DNA of 64,000 nucleotides from Brevibacillus agri (GCF_004117055.1 NZ_CP026363.1:4487001-4551000); one strand, 5' to 3'; positions 49,032-57,760 are shown, numbered from the stretch's first letter. Program-made: numbers and translations. Notes: generated by a model not told the origin, from the letters alone.

Positions 49032-49910
49032 ATGACCTACACAAACAACAACAATAACAACCAAATGCAATCTCAACAGCAACAACAGTTCCTCGGAGCG
49101 ATGAGCCCAGCCGGAGCTATGTTCCAGCCAGGCTTCGCCGGAACAAACGTCCAGGAAGTTCAACACTGGAACCATGGCGGACATGCCCAATCTATCGGGA
49201 CTCCTACATACGGCATGGCTTCTGGTGGCGGAGCGAGCGGTGCTCAATCGATCTTCTCGCCAGGATTTGCGGGTACGAACGCTCAGGAAGTACGTCAGCA
49301 AAACCACAGCTACCAGGCTCCGCAGCAGCAAGGCTATGGCCAGCAACAAGCGTATGGCCAACAGCAACAACAGCAAGCGTATGTGCCAAACCAGGCATTC
49401 AACGCCATCATGCATCAATCCGGCAACTACGCGCAGACGCAGCCTTCCTACAACCAAGGCTACGGATCCGGAGCAGGCTCGATCTTCTCGCCTGGCTTCG
49501 CTGGCACGAACGCTCAGGAAGTGCGTCAGCAAAACCAACAAGGCTACACAGGCTATCAAGGGTTTGCAGGCCAACAGCAGCCGTACACCGCTCAAGTCGC
49601 TTATCCTCCAGCGCTGACTGGCAGCATCTTCTCCCCTGGCTTTGCCCATACAAACGTCCAGGAAGTGCGCCAGCAAAACCATGGCGGCGGCTATGCTGCT
49701 TCGCTTCCGCAAGGCGGCTTCGGCATGCAAGCTCAGTACGGCCAGCAGCAACAACAGCAAGCTCAGCAATACCAGCAACCGCTCGGCTCGGGAGCGCACT
49801 CGATCTTTTCTCCCGGCTTTGCTGGCACTAACGTTCAGGAAGTACGCCAACTGAACACGCCAGGCCAGGCAGCTCCACACACTGGCTCCATCTTCCCAGG
49901 CAGCTTCTAA
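49032..49910 (+). CDS. Gln-rich repeat protein with gamma-SASP-like motifs
   Basis: 292 residues from ATG 49032, chosen for the GCAGGAGGTGG site. The protein is a five-fold repeat of (S/A)(I/M)F.PGFAGTN(A/V)QEV(R/Q)QQN separated by Gln/Tyr/Gly-rich linkers (poly-Q runs near 15-20, 110-125 and 240-250), ending GSIFPGSF. FAGTNAQEVRQQNQ closely matches the repeat of gamma-type small acid-soluble spore proteins (F.SETNAQ.VR.QNQ), which have only two or three copies and are about 85 residues. No signal peptide, almost no lysine and very few hydrophobic residues. It is separate from the ATP-grasp unit by a terminator but adjacent to it. I infer a spore storage or coat protein. Confidence 0.7.
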   Translation: MTYTNNNNNNQMQSQQQQQFLGAMSPAGAMFQPGFAGTNVQEVQHWNHGGHAQSIGTPTYGMASGGGASGAQSIFSPGFAGTNAQEVRQQNHSYQAPQQQGYGQQQAYGQQQQQQAYVPNQAFNAIMHQSGNYAQTQPSYNQGYGSGAGSIFSPGFAGTNAQEVRQQNQQGYTGYQGFAGQQQPYTAQVAYPPALTGSIFSPGFAHTNVQEVRQQNHGGGYAASLPQGGFGMQAQYGQQQQQQAQQYQQPLGSGAHSIFSPGFAGTNVQEVRQLNTPGQAAPHTGSIFPGSF

Positions 49911-49963
49911 AAAGTCGCCGGGCAAAGGCTTTGCCATGCCTTCTGGCTTGGCTTCAGCACCAA

Positions 49964-49999
49964 AAAAAGCGTGACCATCTGCGGACGGTCACGCTTTTT
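49964..49999. terminator. Bidirectional terminator
   Basis: AAAAAGCGTGACC and GGTCACGCTTTTT arms, 10-base loop, between two convergent genes; the TGA of the minus-strand gene lies in it. Confidence 0.92.
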
Positions 50000-50531
50000 C
50001 ATTTGGGGACAGCCTGCGCTGTTCCTCTATCGCGGCGTACAAGGCATGCAACTCGACCAAGCTCGACTCGTCCACGGTAAACGTGAAACCGTCGAATAGG
50101 TAGGCATCCTGTTCGATCCCCGGGCAAGACCAGCCGGAGCCAAGAGCGGTGAACTGGGCAGCTACACACGCCTCGGTCTGCTCTAACTGTTCGCGCACGG
50201 CTACATGCCGTTCCAGCGCGGCCCGAAACGTGTCCATCACGAGCGCCAGCCGCTCATCCTGCCGGGCCAGCCGATAGAGAGCCAGCTCGATCTGCAGCCA
50301 GCACGTCACGTAAAAATGAAACTCCAAAAACAACGTAGTCAGCGCCGCTCGCAGCGGACGGTCATCCCCGCTCGTCTGCATCTGCTCCCAGCAGGCGTGC
50401 GCCTCCCGCTTTTTTTCCTGGATTAAGTCGTAGTGACTGACAGCACCGCGGTAAAACTTGCGGACCACATTGTACAGCATCTCGGGTGTCCGAGACGGAA
50501 GACCTCTGTGTCTGTTGGGCACATCACGCAT
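49989..50531 (-). CDS. Protein of unknown function
   Basis: 180 residues from an ATG preceded by GAGGGAAC. Mostly helical: LYNVVRKFYRGAVSHYDLIQEKKREAHACWEQM, LRAALTTLFLEFHFYVTCWLQIELALYRLARQDERLALVMDTFR (as consecutive helices) and a shorter C-terminal part with FDGFTFTVDESSLVELHALYAAIEEQ. No signal peptide or catalytic motif. Not recognised; it could be a small helical-bundle protein. It is convergent with the SASP-like gene and shares its terminator. Confidence 0.7.
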   Translation of the reverse strand: MRDVPNRHRGLPSRTPEMLYNVVRKFYRGAVSHYDLIQEKKREAHACWEQMQTSGDDRPLRAALTTLFLEFHFYVTCWLQIELALYRLARQDERLALVMDTFRAALERHVAVREQLEQTEACVAAQFTALGSGWSCPGIEQDAYLFDGFTFTVDESSLVELHALYAAIEEQRRLSPNEKA

Positions 50532-50624
50532 GTATCGTTCCCTCTTTTCAAACGACCTTCGTCTTCCTATTGTACAACATTCGCGTTCCGGCGGTGTGCT
50601 TCCTTGCTTTCAGGCTGCCGTCCC

Positions 50625-52304
50625 TTATTCCTTGCCGTTTTTCCAGTAATCGTAGGCGTGAATGGCATGCCCCATGAACGAAGAGTACGGATCCAGCGCT
50701 TTTGTCACCTGTTCCAACTGCCGATGCATCTCGCTCATTCCTTCCTCGTAGAACGAAATGCCGTTCCCTTCGTGACTCTCCTTTGTCTCGACTGCGACGA
50801 CGATCTTTTTTCCGATGCTCTGCGCGTATTTCACCTGATTTTCTACCAAGCCGACGATGCGATCCGCCCGATCGCGAAAAGCCATTAAAGTCGTATGGTC
50901 CAACTGCTCGATCATCCAATGGGAAAACGGCGTGTCCGGCTGTCCCGGCACAGACGTATTGTCCAGCCAGGCGGCAAGATCGACGCTCGCTTCCAGTTGG
51001 CCGTCCTGCTTCGTCTCCGCGACAAACGCCTGAATGTTTGCCATCCACTGGCGCAATACGTTGTCTTTATCCTCTCGCCAGACAGGCATCACATACGGCT
51101 CGATATCGAGATGGATGCCTTGAAATTGCTCGCCTGACTGTACCGACTGGTTGTACGCTTTCACCCAGTTGACGAGCTTCATGATTTTCCCTCTGCTCTC
51201 TGCCAGTGCCCAGACCGGATGGCCGCCCATGGCGTGCACCTCGATGCCCGCCGCTCGGGCCTCCCGCACGAAATCGCGGTAGTAGGAGTGGGGTTGCTCC
51301 AAATCCAGGCGAACGTAGAGCAGATTGACGCCGTTTTGTTCGGCAAAGGCGAGGATTTCCTCTTTTTCAGTGCCGATCAGCTCAGCGCGCCAAATATAGG
51401 TGCCTTTGTAGCGCTCTTTTGTGACCGGAGCCACCGGGAGAGCCTCCTTCCAATAGCGGTAGTCGTGGATCGCGATACCGGAGTAGGACGGATGGTCGCC
51501 CAATTTTTCGGGCAAAAGCGCGAGCTGTCGATTCATCTCCTCTACGCCTTCCTCGGCAAAAGAAGCGTGGTCGTCGCCGAGCTTTTTCATGTTGACGGCA
51601 ATCATCACCCGCGTGCCCAGCTTGTCCGCTTCTTTCAGTTCATCCTCCACCAGTGCCAGAATGCCGTTTTTCCCGGACAGCGTATCGCGGTAGGCCATGA
51701 TGCACACCGTGTCAAACTGCTCGATCATCCATTGCGACACCGATACAGACTGCTCGCCCGGAACGGGAATATCGTCGAGCCAAAAGGCGAGCGCCACGCT
51801 TGCCACAAGCTCGGGCTGTTTTTTCACTTCGCTCGTAAACGCCTGCACATTGGCTTGCCACTCCCGGATGATCCGCTCGCGATCCGTCTCCCAGAACGGC
51901 AGCAAGTACGGCTCGATGTCCAGTTGAATGCCGCGGATGCGCTCGTCTTCCGCCGCTTCGAGGTTGTAGTTTTTCACCCATTTGACGATATTCATCATCC
52001 GCTTTTCGTTGCTTTTAAGCGCCCAGGCAGGGTGTCCGGCCACGGCGTGCACCTCCACGCCCATCGCATTCGCTTCGCGGATAAAGGCGCGGTAGTAGTC
52101 AAACGGCTTGTTCATTTCGATCCGCAAGTAAATCAGGTTGATCTCGTTGCTTTTGCAAAATTCCAGAATTTCCTGTTTTTCGTCTCCGATGATTTCGGAT
52201 TGCCAAATCCACGTGGCTTTACTCTTTTTTTCCGCCGGGGAAAAGCCGAACAGAAAGCCGAGCGTCAGGCAGAGAACACTAAGGTAGATAGGCGCGGCTT
52301 TCAT
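50625..52304 (-). CDS. Exported protein with two tandem TIM-barrel-like domains
   Basis: 559 residues with a signal sequence (AAPIYLSVLCLTLGFLFGF). Two copies of one domain: residues about 29-285 and 300-559 both have TWIW/TYIW, INLIYLR/VNLLYVR, EVHAVAGHPAWAL/EVHAMGGHPVWAL, then the acidic strand GIQLDIEPYLLPFW / GIHLDIEPYVMPVW. Strand-ending LDIEPY is reminiscent of GH18-like barrels with their catalytic acids. It probably acts on an exopolysaccharide, as the last gene of the operon. The neighbouring 52310 gene is a single-domain paralog. Family number cannot be assigned by eye. Confidence 0.65.
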   Translation of the reverse strand: MKAAPIYLSVLCLTLGFLFGFSPAEKKSKATWIWQSEIIGDEKQEILEFCKSNEINLIYLRIEMNKPFDYYRAFIREANAMGVEVHAVAGHPAWALKSNEKRMMNIVKWVKNYNLEAAEDERIRGIQLDIEPYLLPFWETDRERIIREWQANVQAFTSEVKKQPELVASVALAFWLDDIPVPGEQSVSVSQWMIEQFDTVCIMAYRDTLSGKNGILALVEDELKEADKLGTRVMIAVNMKKLGDDHASFAEEGVEEMNRQLALLPEKLGDHPSYSGIAIHDYRYWKEALPVAPVTKERYKGTYIWRAELIGTEKEEILAFAEQNGVNLLYVRLDLEQPHSYYRDFVREARAAGIEVHAMGGHPVWALAESRGKIMKLVNWVKAYNQSVQSGEQFQGIHLDIEPYVMPVWREDKDNVLRQWMANIQAFVAETKQDGQLEASVDLAAWLDNTSVPGQPDTPFSHWMIEQLDHTTLMAFRDRADRIVGLVENQVKYAQSIGKKIVVAVETKESHEGNGISFYEEGMSEMHRQLEQVTKALDPYSSFMGHAIHAYDYWKNGKE

Positions 52305-52309
52305 CTGTG

Positions 52310-53230
52310 CTAGCTACTCCTCTCATTGGCTTCTATGCTTCGTTTCCAGCTTTCGTAGTCGTGAATGGCGCTGCCTGCGAACGCCGGGTTGCCGGACAGC
52401 TCCTGCTGCAAAATCGCCAGTTGGCTTTTCATCTCCGCCGGACCGTCGTCGTAGAAGCTCACATGCGAGCCTTCCGCCGATTCCATAATGTTGACCCCGA
52501 CGATCACCGAGCCTTTTTTCCGCGAGTTGGCGTCGGCTACGATCTTTTTCACAATCTCGACAATGCCGTTGTCTCCCTGGGCGCGGTTGCGGTACGCCAT
52601 CAGCGTGATGCTGTCGAGGCGCTGCACCATCCAGTTGCTGACTTTTTCCGAGCTTCCCGGGACGGAAACGGAGTCGATCCAGAACGGCAGGTCTGCGCCC
52701 ACCGCCAGATCGGTGTCCTTCTTCGTCTCGGCCACGAGGTACGCGACATTTTTCAGCCATTGGCGCACGACATCCTGCTGCGACTCCTTCCAGGCGGGCA
52801 GCAAGTACGGCTCGATATCGACGTGGATGCCACTAAAGCGCTCGTCCGCCCTGGCGCTCCTGTTGTACGCTTTCACCCAGGAGATCAGTTCGTCGATGCT
52901 TTGGCGGTTTTTGGTCAGCGCCCAGTTGGGATCGCCGCCCAGCGCCTCCACCTGAATGCTGGCCTGCCCCGCTTTGCGGATGAACGTCCGGTATGCCTCA
53001 GGCGAAACGGCGGTCGGCTCTACATGGAGATAGATCAGGTTGATGTCGTTTTCCTCGGCAAACGCGATCATTTCGTCCGTCTGCGTCTCGATTTGTTTGG
53101 CGTCCCAAATCCAGGTGGCTGTCGTCAGGGCAGCGCGAGAGTGGTTGGAGAGCACGAGCATGAGGATGGAAGCGGCCGCAAAAATCGCCATCCCGGCCCA
53201 TAGCGGCCCGTATTTTCGCAGCGCCCGCAT
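52310..53230 (-). CDS. Exported single TIM-barrel-like protein
   Basis: 306 residues; the ATG at 53230 overlaps the previous TGA (TGATG), showing translational coupling. N-terminal membrane segment (YGPLWAGMAIFAAASILMLVL), then one domain homologous to both halves of the next protein: ATWIWDAKQIETQ, INLIYLHVEP, QVEALGGDPNWALTKN, GIHVDIEPYLLPAW, VPGSSEKVSNWMVQRLDSITLMAYRN, and a C-terminal EMKSQL...SAIHDYESWK. The three domains of this pair of genes thus arose by duplication. Likely a polysaccharide hydrolase or binding protein outside the membrane. Confidence 0.65.
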   Translation of the reverse strand: MRALRKYGPLWAGMAIFAAASILMLVLSNHSRAALTTATWIWDAKQIETQTDEMIAFAEENDINLIYLHVEPTAVSPEAYRTFIRKAGQASIQVEALGGDPNWALTKNRQSIDELISWVKAYNRSARADERFSGIHVDIEPYLLPAWKESQQDVVRQWLKNVAYLVAETKKDTDLAVGADLPFWIDSVSVPGSSEKVSNWMVQRLDSITLMAYRNRAQGDNGIVEIVKKIVADANSRKKGSVIVGVNIMESAEGSHVSFYDDGPAEMKSQLAILQQELSGNPAFAGSAIHDYESWKRSIEANERSS

Positions 53231-54252
53231 CAATTCAGGCCGTGATCCTGCCCGTTTGTCGTCGCTGCCACCTCAACTGCCGCCCTGTCTGTGTACGCGC
53301 TCCCGTCAAATGAGGAAAACGGCGGAACTCGCGTGTAATCTTCGACGACCATATCCTTGACGTGGGCGTGCGGCCCAACCTGGCAGCCTTCCCCGATCTG
53401 CGTCGCGCCAAGCAAAAACGTCCCGGGATACAGCACCGTATCGCGCCCGATCGTCACCGCCGAGTCGATGTACGTAGCGGCCGGGTCGATCATGGTCACG
53501 CCGCTCTTCATGTGGCGCTCGTTGATCCGCTTGCGCATGAGCCGCTCCAGGTGGGCGAGCTGCACGCGGTCGTTTACGCCTGAGCCTTCCTCCGGATCTT
53601 CGGTAACGTGTGCGGCCACCAGTTCTCCCTGCTCCTGCAAAAGCGCCAGGACGTCTGGCAAGTAATACTCGCCCTGCGCGTTCTGATTGGAGACGTTCGG
53701 GAGGGTCGCAAAAAGCTTTCGATTATCGAAGCAAAAGATGCCCGTGCTGATTTCGTTCACCTTTTTTTGCCCGAGGGTCGCGTCCTTTTCCTCGACGATT
53801 TTGCGGACATCGCCGTTCTCGTCGCGAATGATTCTTCCGTAGCCGGTCGGGTCTTCCACGATGGAAGTCAAAACCGTCGCTGCCGCCTGCTTCGACTGAT
53901 GGTAGTCGAGCAGACGCCGCAGCGTTTCGCTTTGCACGAGCGGCGTATCGCCATTGAGCACGATCGTCACGCCGTTTTGCTCTGCGAGGATGTCTTTGCT
54001 CATCCATACGGCGTGCGCCGTGCCGAGCTGCTCCTTCTGCTGCGCGTATTGCACGCGGCTTCCGAGCTGCTTTTTCACGGCTTCGGCCCCGTGACCGACA
54101 ACGACAACCAAGGTATGTAGTGACAAAGGCTCCAGTGCCCCGACGACATGCTCGATCATCGGCTTTCCGCACAGCGGATGCATGACTTTGTACAAGGCAG
54201 AGTTCATTCTGGTTCCTTTTCCTGCTGCGAGCACTACTGCGTGTATGTTCAT
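53230..54252 (-). CDS. GlmU-like UDP-GlcNAc pyrophosphorylase lacking most of the acetyltransferase
   Basis: 340 residues. The nucleotidyltransferase half is complete: VVLAAGKGTRMNSALYKVMHPLCGKPM, QLGTAHAVW, VLNGDTPLV, DPTGYGRIIRD, VNEISTGIFCFD, EGSGVNDRVQLA. The left-handed beta-helix begins (DPAATYIDSAVTIGRDTVLYPGTFLLG, GEGCQVGPHAHVKD) but the protein ends about 120 residues short of the usual 456-460, so the acetyl-CoA site and catalytic His are absent. It should make UDP-GlcNAc from GlcNAc-1-P but not acetylate GlcN-1-P. Its ATG overlaps the preceding TGA. A full GlmU must exist elsewhere. Confidence 0.85.
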   Translation of the reverse strand: MNIHAVVLAAGKGTRMNSALYKVMHPLCGKPMIEHVVGALEPLSLHTLVVVVGHGAEAVKKQLGSRVQYAQQKEQLGTAHAVWMSKDILAEQNGVTIVLNGDTPLVQSETLRRLLDYHQSKQAAATVLTSIVEDPTGYGRIIRDENGDVRKIVEEKDATLGQKKVNEISTGIFCFDNRKLFATLPNVSNQNAQGEYYLPDVLALLQEQGELVAAHVTEDPEEGSGVNDRVQLAHLERLMRKRINERHMKSGVTMIDPAATYIDSAVTIGRDTVLYPGTFLLGATQIGEGCQVGPHAHVKDMVVEDYTRVPPFSSFDGSAYTDRAAVEVAATTNGQDHGLN

Positions 54253-54455
54253 CCTGTCGCCTCCACTCTGGCCAGCCGGTTAGATGCATGCTGGCCTTGC
54301 TGGATTTGCTGTTCGAAGTACGGCTTCAATTCATCAGTCAACGTGTGGATCATCATGTTCAAATCTACGTCTTTCCTCTGCACGCCTAGCTGATAGGCCT
54401 GGAGCATGATCTCCAGCAAAATCTCCTGGTTCAACTCCCGCTTCGAGGTGCTCAT
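54249..54455 (-). CDS. Small soluble helical protein in the polysaccharide operon
   Basis: 68 residues from an ATG with CGAGGAGG upstream. Helix-rich: ELNQEILLEIMLQAYQLGVQRKD, LNMMIHTLTDELKPYFEQQIQQ. No membrane or catalytic motif. It overlaps the next gene by a TGATG-type junction (stop and ATG share bases), so it is made together with the GlmU-like protein and may be its partner or regulator. Not recognised. A short helical protein with such spacing may act as a scaffold. Confidence 0.6.
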   Translation of the reverse strand: MSTSKRELNQEILLEIMLQAYQLGVQRKDVDLNMMIHTLTDELKPYFEQQIQQGQHASNRLARVEATG

Positions 54456-54511
54456 TTACCCGTTCCTCCTCGCAAGTCCATATGGTGGTTCATAACGATA
54501 GACGGATTCGC

Positions 54512-56344
54512 TTACTCAACTGTTACACTTTTTGCCAAATTGCGTGGACGATCTACGTCGTTGCCCAGCACGACAGAAGTGTAGTAGGCGATGAGCTGCA
54601 GCGGAATGACGGCGAGCACCGGGGTAAACAGCGCATCTGTCTTCGGAATCAGGCAGACGTCATCCACCGAGCGATGCAGATCGACATGATCCTCGTGCGT
54701 GATGCCGAGTACGTTGGCACCGCGCGCCTTCACTTCGGTAATATTGCTAATCATTTTCTCGTGCAAAGCGTCCTGCGTGGACAGGGCAACGACCCGCGTG
54801 CCTTCCTCGATCAACGCCAGCGTGCCGTGCTTCAGCTCCCCTGCGGCATACGCCTCCGAATGGATATAGGAGATTTCCTTGAGCTTGAGCGAGCCTTCCA
54901 TGGATACGGCATGGTCAATCCCCCGGCCGATGAAAAACAGATGGCGCTCGTCCTTGATCGCTTCAGCAAACTGGCGAAGCTGCTGGGCATGCGCGAGAAT
55001 GTCCTCTACCTGTCCAGGCAATTGTTGCAAGCTCTGAATCAGCGAAGCGATCTCGGCTGGCGCAAGCGCCGCTTTTTCCTGCGCCAAGTACATTCCCCAC
55101 AAATAGAAGGCGATGAGCTGGGAGGTGTACGCTTTCGTAGAAGCGACGGCGATCTCCGGTCCGGCATTGGTCGTGATGACTTCATCTGCCTCGCGGGCAA
55201 TCGAGCTGCCGACTACGTTGGTAATAGCGAGCACGACAGAGCCGTTGCGCTTCGCTTCCCGCATCGCCGCCAGCGTATCTGCTGTCTCACCGGACTGGCT
55301 GACAGCAATCGTCAACGTGTTTGGCCCGAACAGCGGGCGGCGGTAACGAAACTCGGAGGCCACGTCGACCTCGACCGGGATGCGCGCAAGACTCTCGATC
55401 ACATGCTTGCCGATCAGACCTGCATGGTAAGCTGTGCCGCATGCGACAATGTAAATTTTCTCGATGCTGCGAATCGTTTCGGCTGGCAGTTGCAGATCAG
55501 GGAAAACAACCTTCTGTCCGGCTTCGTCGATACGGCCTGTCATCGTGTTGCGCAATGCGCGCGGCTGCTCGTAGATTTCTTTTTCCATATAATGCGCGTA
55601 GCCGTCTTTTTCCGCTTGCTCCTTGTTCCAGTCAATCCGGACGAGATCGCGCTCTATCGGCTCGTCTGTCGCCAGGCTCATGACCTGCACCGAATCTCTG
55701 GTCAAGACGGCCAGATCGCCGTCTTCCAAAACGTACACGTCGCGCGTATGCTCCAGGATGGCGGGAATATCGGAGCCGATGAAGTTCTCGTTTTCGCCTA
55801 CCCCGATAATCAGCGGACTTGCCATACGGACTGCGATCAGCTTGTCCGGCTCATACTCCGACATGACGCCAAGGGCAAACGCCCCGCGGATTTTGCCTGC
55901 CACCTTGCGCACCGCAGCGAGCAGGTCGCCGTCGTATTCGCGGGACAAAAGGTGGACGATCACCTCCGTATCGGTCTCCGAGCTAAACGCGACGCCTTGC
56001 TCGATCAGCTCCTGCTTGATTTCCAGGTAGTTTTCGATAATGCCGTTGTGCACGATGGAAAATTTTTGCGTCTGGTCCACGTGAGGGTGAGAGTTCTCAT
56101 CCGATGGCCGCCCGTGCGTCGCCCAGCGCGTGTGGCCGATGCCGATGGAGCCGGAAAGCCCGGACTTTTCCGTCTTCTCCACGAGGGCGTCGATTCTGCC
56201 TTTTGCCTTGCGTACGGCGATCGACTTGCCGTCGCAGACCGCGATGCCAGCCGAGTCGTAGCCTCTGTATTCCAGCTTGCGAAGTCCGTTAATCAAAATG
56301 GGTTGTGCTTGTCTGTACCCGATGTATCCCATAATTCCGCACAT
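54512..56344 (-). CDS. glmS: Glutamine-fructose-6-phosphate aminotransferase (GlmS paralog)
   Basis: 610 residues. MCGIMGYIGYRQAQPILINGLRKLEYRGYDSAG begins with the catalytic Cys2 glutaminase; GHTRWATHGRPSDENSHPH follows. Two SIS domains: VACGTAYHAGLIGKHVIE, SQSGETADTLAAM, and C-terminal LGNDVDRPRNLAKSVTVE. It makes glucosamine-6-phosphate, the first step towards UDP-GlcNAc. The 54-base gap to the previous gene is too short for a glmS ribozyme, unlike the main glmS of bacilli, so it is likely an operon-dedicated copy free of that feedback. ATG with AAGGAGGAAGG. Confidence 0.92.
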   Translation of the reverse strand: MCGIMGYIGYRQAQPILINGLRKLEYRGYDSAGIAVCDGKSIAVRKAKGRIDALVEKTEKSGLSGSIGIGHTRWATHGRPSDENSHPHVDQTQKFSIVHNGIIENYLEIKQELIEQGVAFSSETDTEVIVHLLSREYDGDLLAAVRKVAGKIRGAFALGVMSEYEPDKLIAVRMASPLIIGVGENENFIGSDIPAILEHTRDVYVLEDGDLAVLTRDSVQVMSLATDEPIERDLVRIDWNKEQAEKDGYAHYMEKEIYEQPRALRNTMTGRIDEAGQKVVFPDLQLPAETIRSIEKIYIVACGTAYHAGLIGKHVIESLARIPVEVDVASEFRYRRPLFGPNTLTIAVSQSGETADTLAAMREAKRNGSVVLAITNVVGSSIAREADEVITTNAGPEIAVASTKAYTSQLIAFYLWGMYLAQEKAALAPAEIASLIQSLQQLPGQVEDILAHAQQLRQFAEAIKDERHLFFIGRGIDHAVSMEGSLKLKEISYIHSEAYAAGELKHGTLALIEEGTRVVALSTQDALHEKMISNITEVKARGANVLGITHEDHVDLHRSVDDVCLIPKTDALFTPVLAVIPLQLIAYYTSVVLGNDVDRPRNLAKSVTVE

Positions 56345-56398
56345 GTTTGTCCTTCCTCCTTCGGTCGTGCTTGTTTGTGTGTGGCGCTCGCCCGCCTG

Positions 56399-57760
56399 TT
56401 AGGCGAGCAAGCTCACGACTTCCTTTTCTTCCTGGATCGCAACGGATGTGCCGATGCGGTAGACGTTCGGGTTGGTGATGCCGTCGAAAGCGTTGCGCGT
56501 ATCAATAATCGCGACGCCCAAGTCAGCCAGCTCCTGGTAGTGGAAGCACTTGTGGTTGGTGATGAGCACCATGCAATCGTACGTCTTGAACAACTCGTAG
56601 TCGTTTTCAATCGAGGACACGACCTGTCCCTTTTTATTCACGAAGCTTTGCGCATACGGGTCGTAGTAGTCGACCTGCGCCCCGCTCTTTTTGAACAGCT
56701 CGTAAATTTCCAGTCCGGGAGATTCGCGCAAGTCGTCGACGTCCGGCTTGTAGGCCATGCCCAAAATGAGAATGCGCGAGCTGTTGATCGCTTTCGCGTA
56801 AATATTGAGCACCTGTGCTGTCTTGTTCAGCACGTAATCTGGCATGTTGTCATTGATAGATTGGGCAATCTCGATGAACTGGCTATGGAAACGGTAGCCT
56901 TTCGCTTTCCACGACAAATACATCGGATCGAGCGGTATGCAATGCCCACCGATCCCGGGTCCCGGATAAAACGGCATGAACCCGAACGGCTTGGTCGATG
57001 CGGCCTTGATTACCTCCCAAACGTTGATGCCCATTCTGTCGCACATCATCGCCATTTCGTTCATGAACGCGATGTTGACGCTGCGGAACGTATTTTCCAA
57101 AAGCTTGGACATCTCCGCCACTTTTGGCGAGGAAACCGGAACGACTGTTTTGACCAGGTTGCCATAGAGAAGTGTCCCAAGCTCGATGCAACGCTCCGTC
57201 GTGCCGCCGATGATTTTCGGCGTATTGTACGTGTTGAACTTGCGGTTGCCCGGATCGACCCGCTCAGGCGAGTAGCAGAGGAAAAAGTCGACGCCTGTGA
57301 CGTAGCCGAGCTTTTCCAGCTCGCGCCCGATCAGCTCTTCGGTCGTTCCCGGATAGGTCGTGCTCTCCAGTGTGATGAGCAGTCCTTTGCGCATATATTG
57401 CTTGATTTGCTCTACCACATTCGTGATGTAGGACGTGTCCGGGTCCTGGTTCGGGCTGAGCGGTGTCGGAACGCAAATGCTGATCGCATCCAGTTCCTCG
57501 ATCGCGCGATAGTCCGTCGTCGGGAAAAAGCGCCCCGTCGCCAGGCATTCCTGCAAGGTTTCGTTGGAGACGTCCTGCACGTACGACTCTCCTTTTTTCA
57601 AGCTCTCAATCTTTCCCGCGTGCAGGTCGATCCCGACGACGGTGTACCCGCTCTTCACCGTCTCTACCGCGAGCGGCAGCCCGACATACCCAAGCCCAAT
57701 CACCCCGATTTTCGCTGTCTTTTGCCCAAGCAGTTGCTGGAGTTCCTCGTATCTTGTCAT
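56399..57760 (-). CDS. UDP-N-acetyl-sugar 6-dehydrogenase (WbpA/WecC type)
   Basis: 453 residues. Rossmann start KIGVIGLGYVGLPLAVETVKSG; catalytic and substrate phrases CVPTPLSPNQDPDTSYI, LESTTYPGTTEELI, CYSPERVDPGN, and GPGIGGHCIPLDPMYLSWKA, with the active-site Cys in GGHCIPLDP (about 265). The SPERVDPGN and HCIPLDP forms are those of UDP-GlcNAc/ManNAc dehydrogenases rather than the classical UDP-glucose enzyme. In this operon it would oxidise UDP-GlcNAc to the uronic acid, giving a charged sugar for the polymer. Specificity is an inference. Confidence 0.85.
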   Translation of the reverse strand: MTRYEELQQLLGQKTAKIGVIGLGYVGLPLAVETVKSGYTVVGIDLHAGKIESLKKGESYVQDVSNETLQECLATGRFFPTTDYRAIEELDAISICVPTPLSPNQDPDTSYITNVVEQIKQYMRKGLLITLESTTYPGTTEELIGRELEKLGYVTGVDFFLCYSPERVDPGNRKFNTYNTPKIIGGTTERCIELGTLLYGNLVKTVVPVSSPKVAEMSKLLENTFRSVNIAFMNEMAMMCDRMGINVWEVIKAASTKPFGFMPFYPGPGIGGHCIPLDPMYLSWKAKGYRFHSQFIEIAQSINDNMPDYVLNKTAQVLNIYAKAINSSRILILGMAYKPDVDDLRESPGLEIYELFKKSGAQVDYYDPYAQSFVNKKGQVVSSIENDYELFKTYDCMVLITNHKCFHYQELADLGVAIIDTRNAFDGITNPNVYRIGTSVAIQEEKEVVSLLA

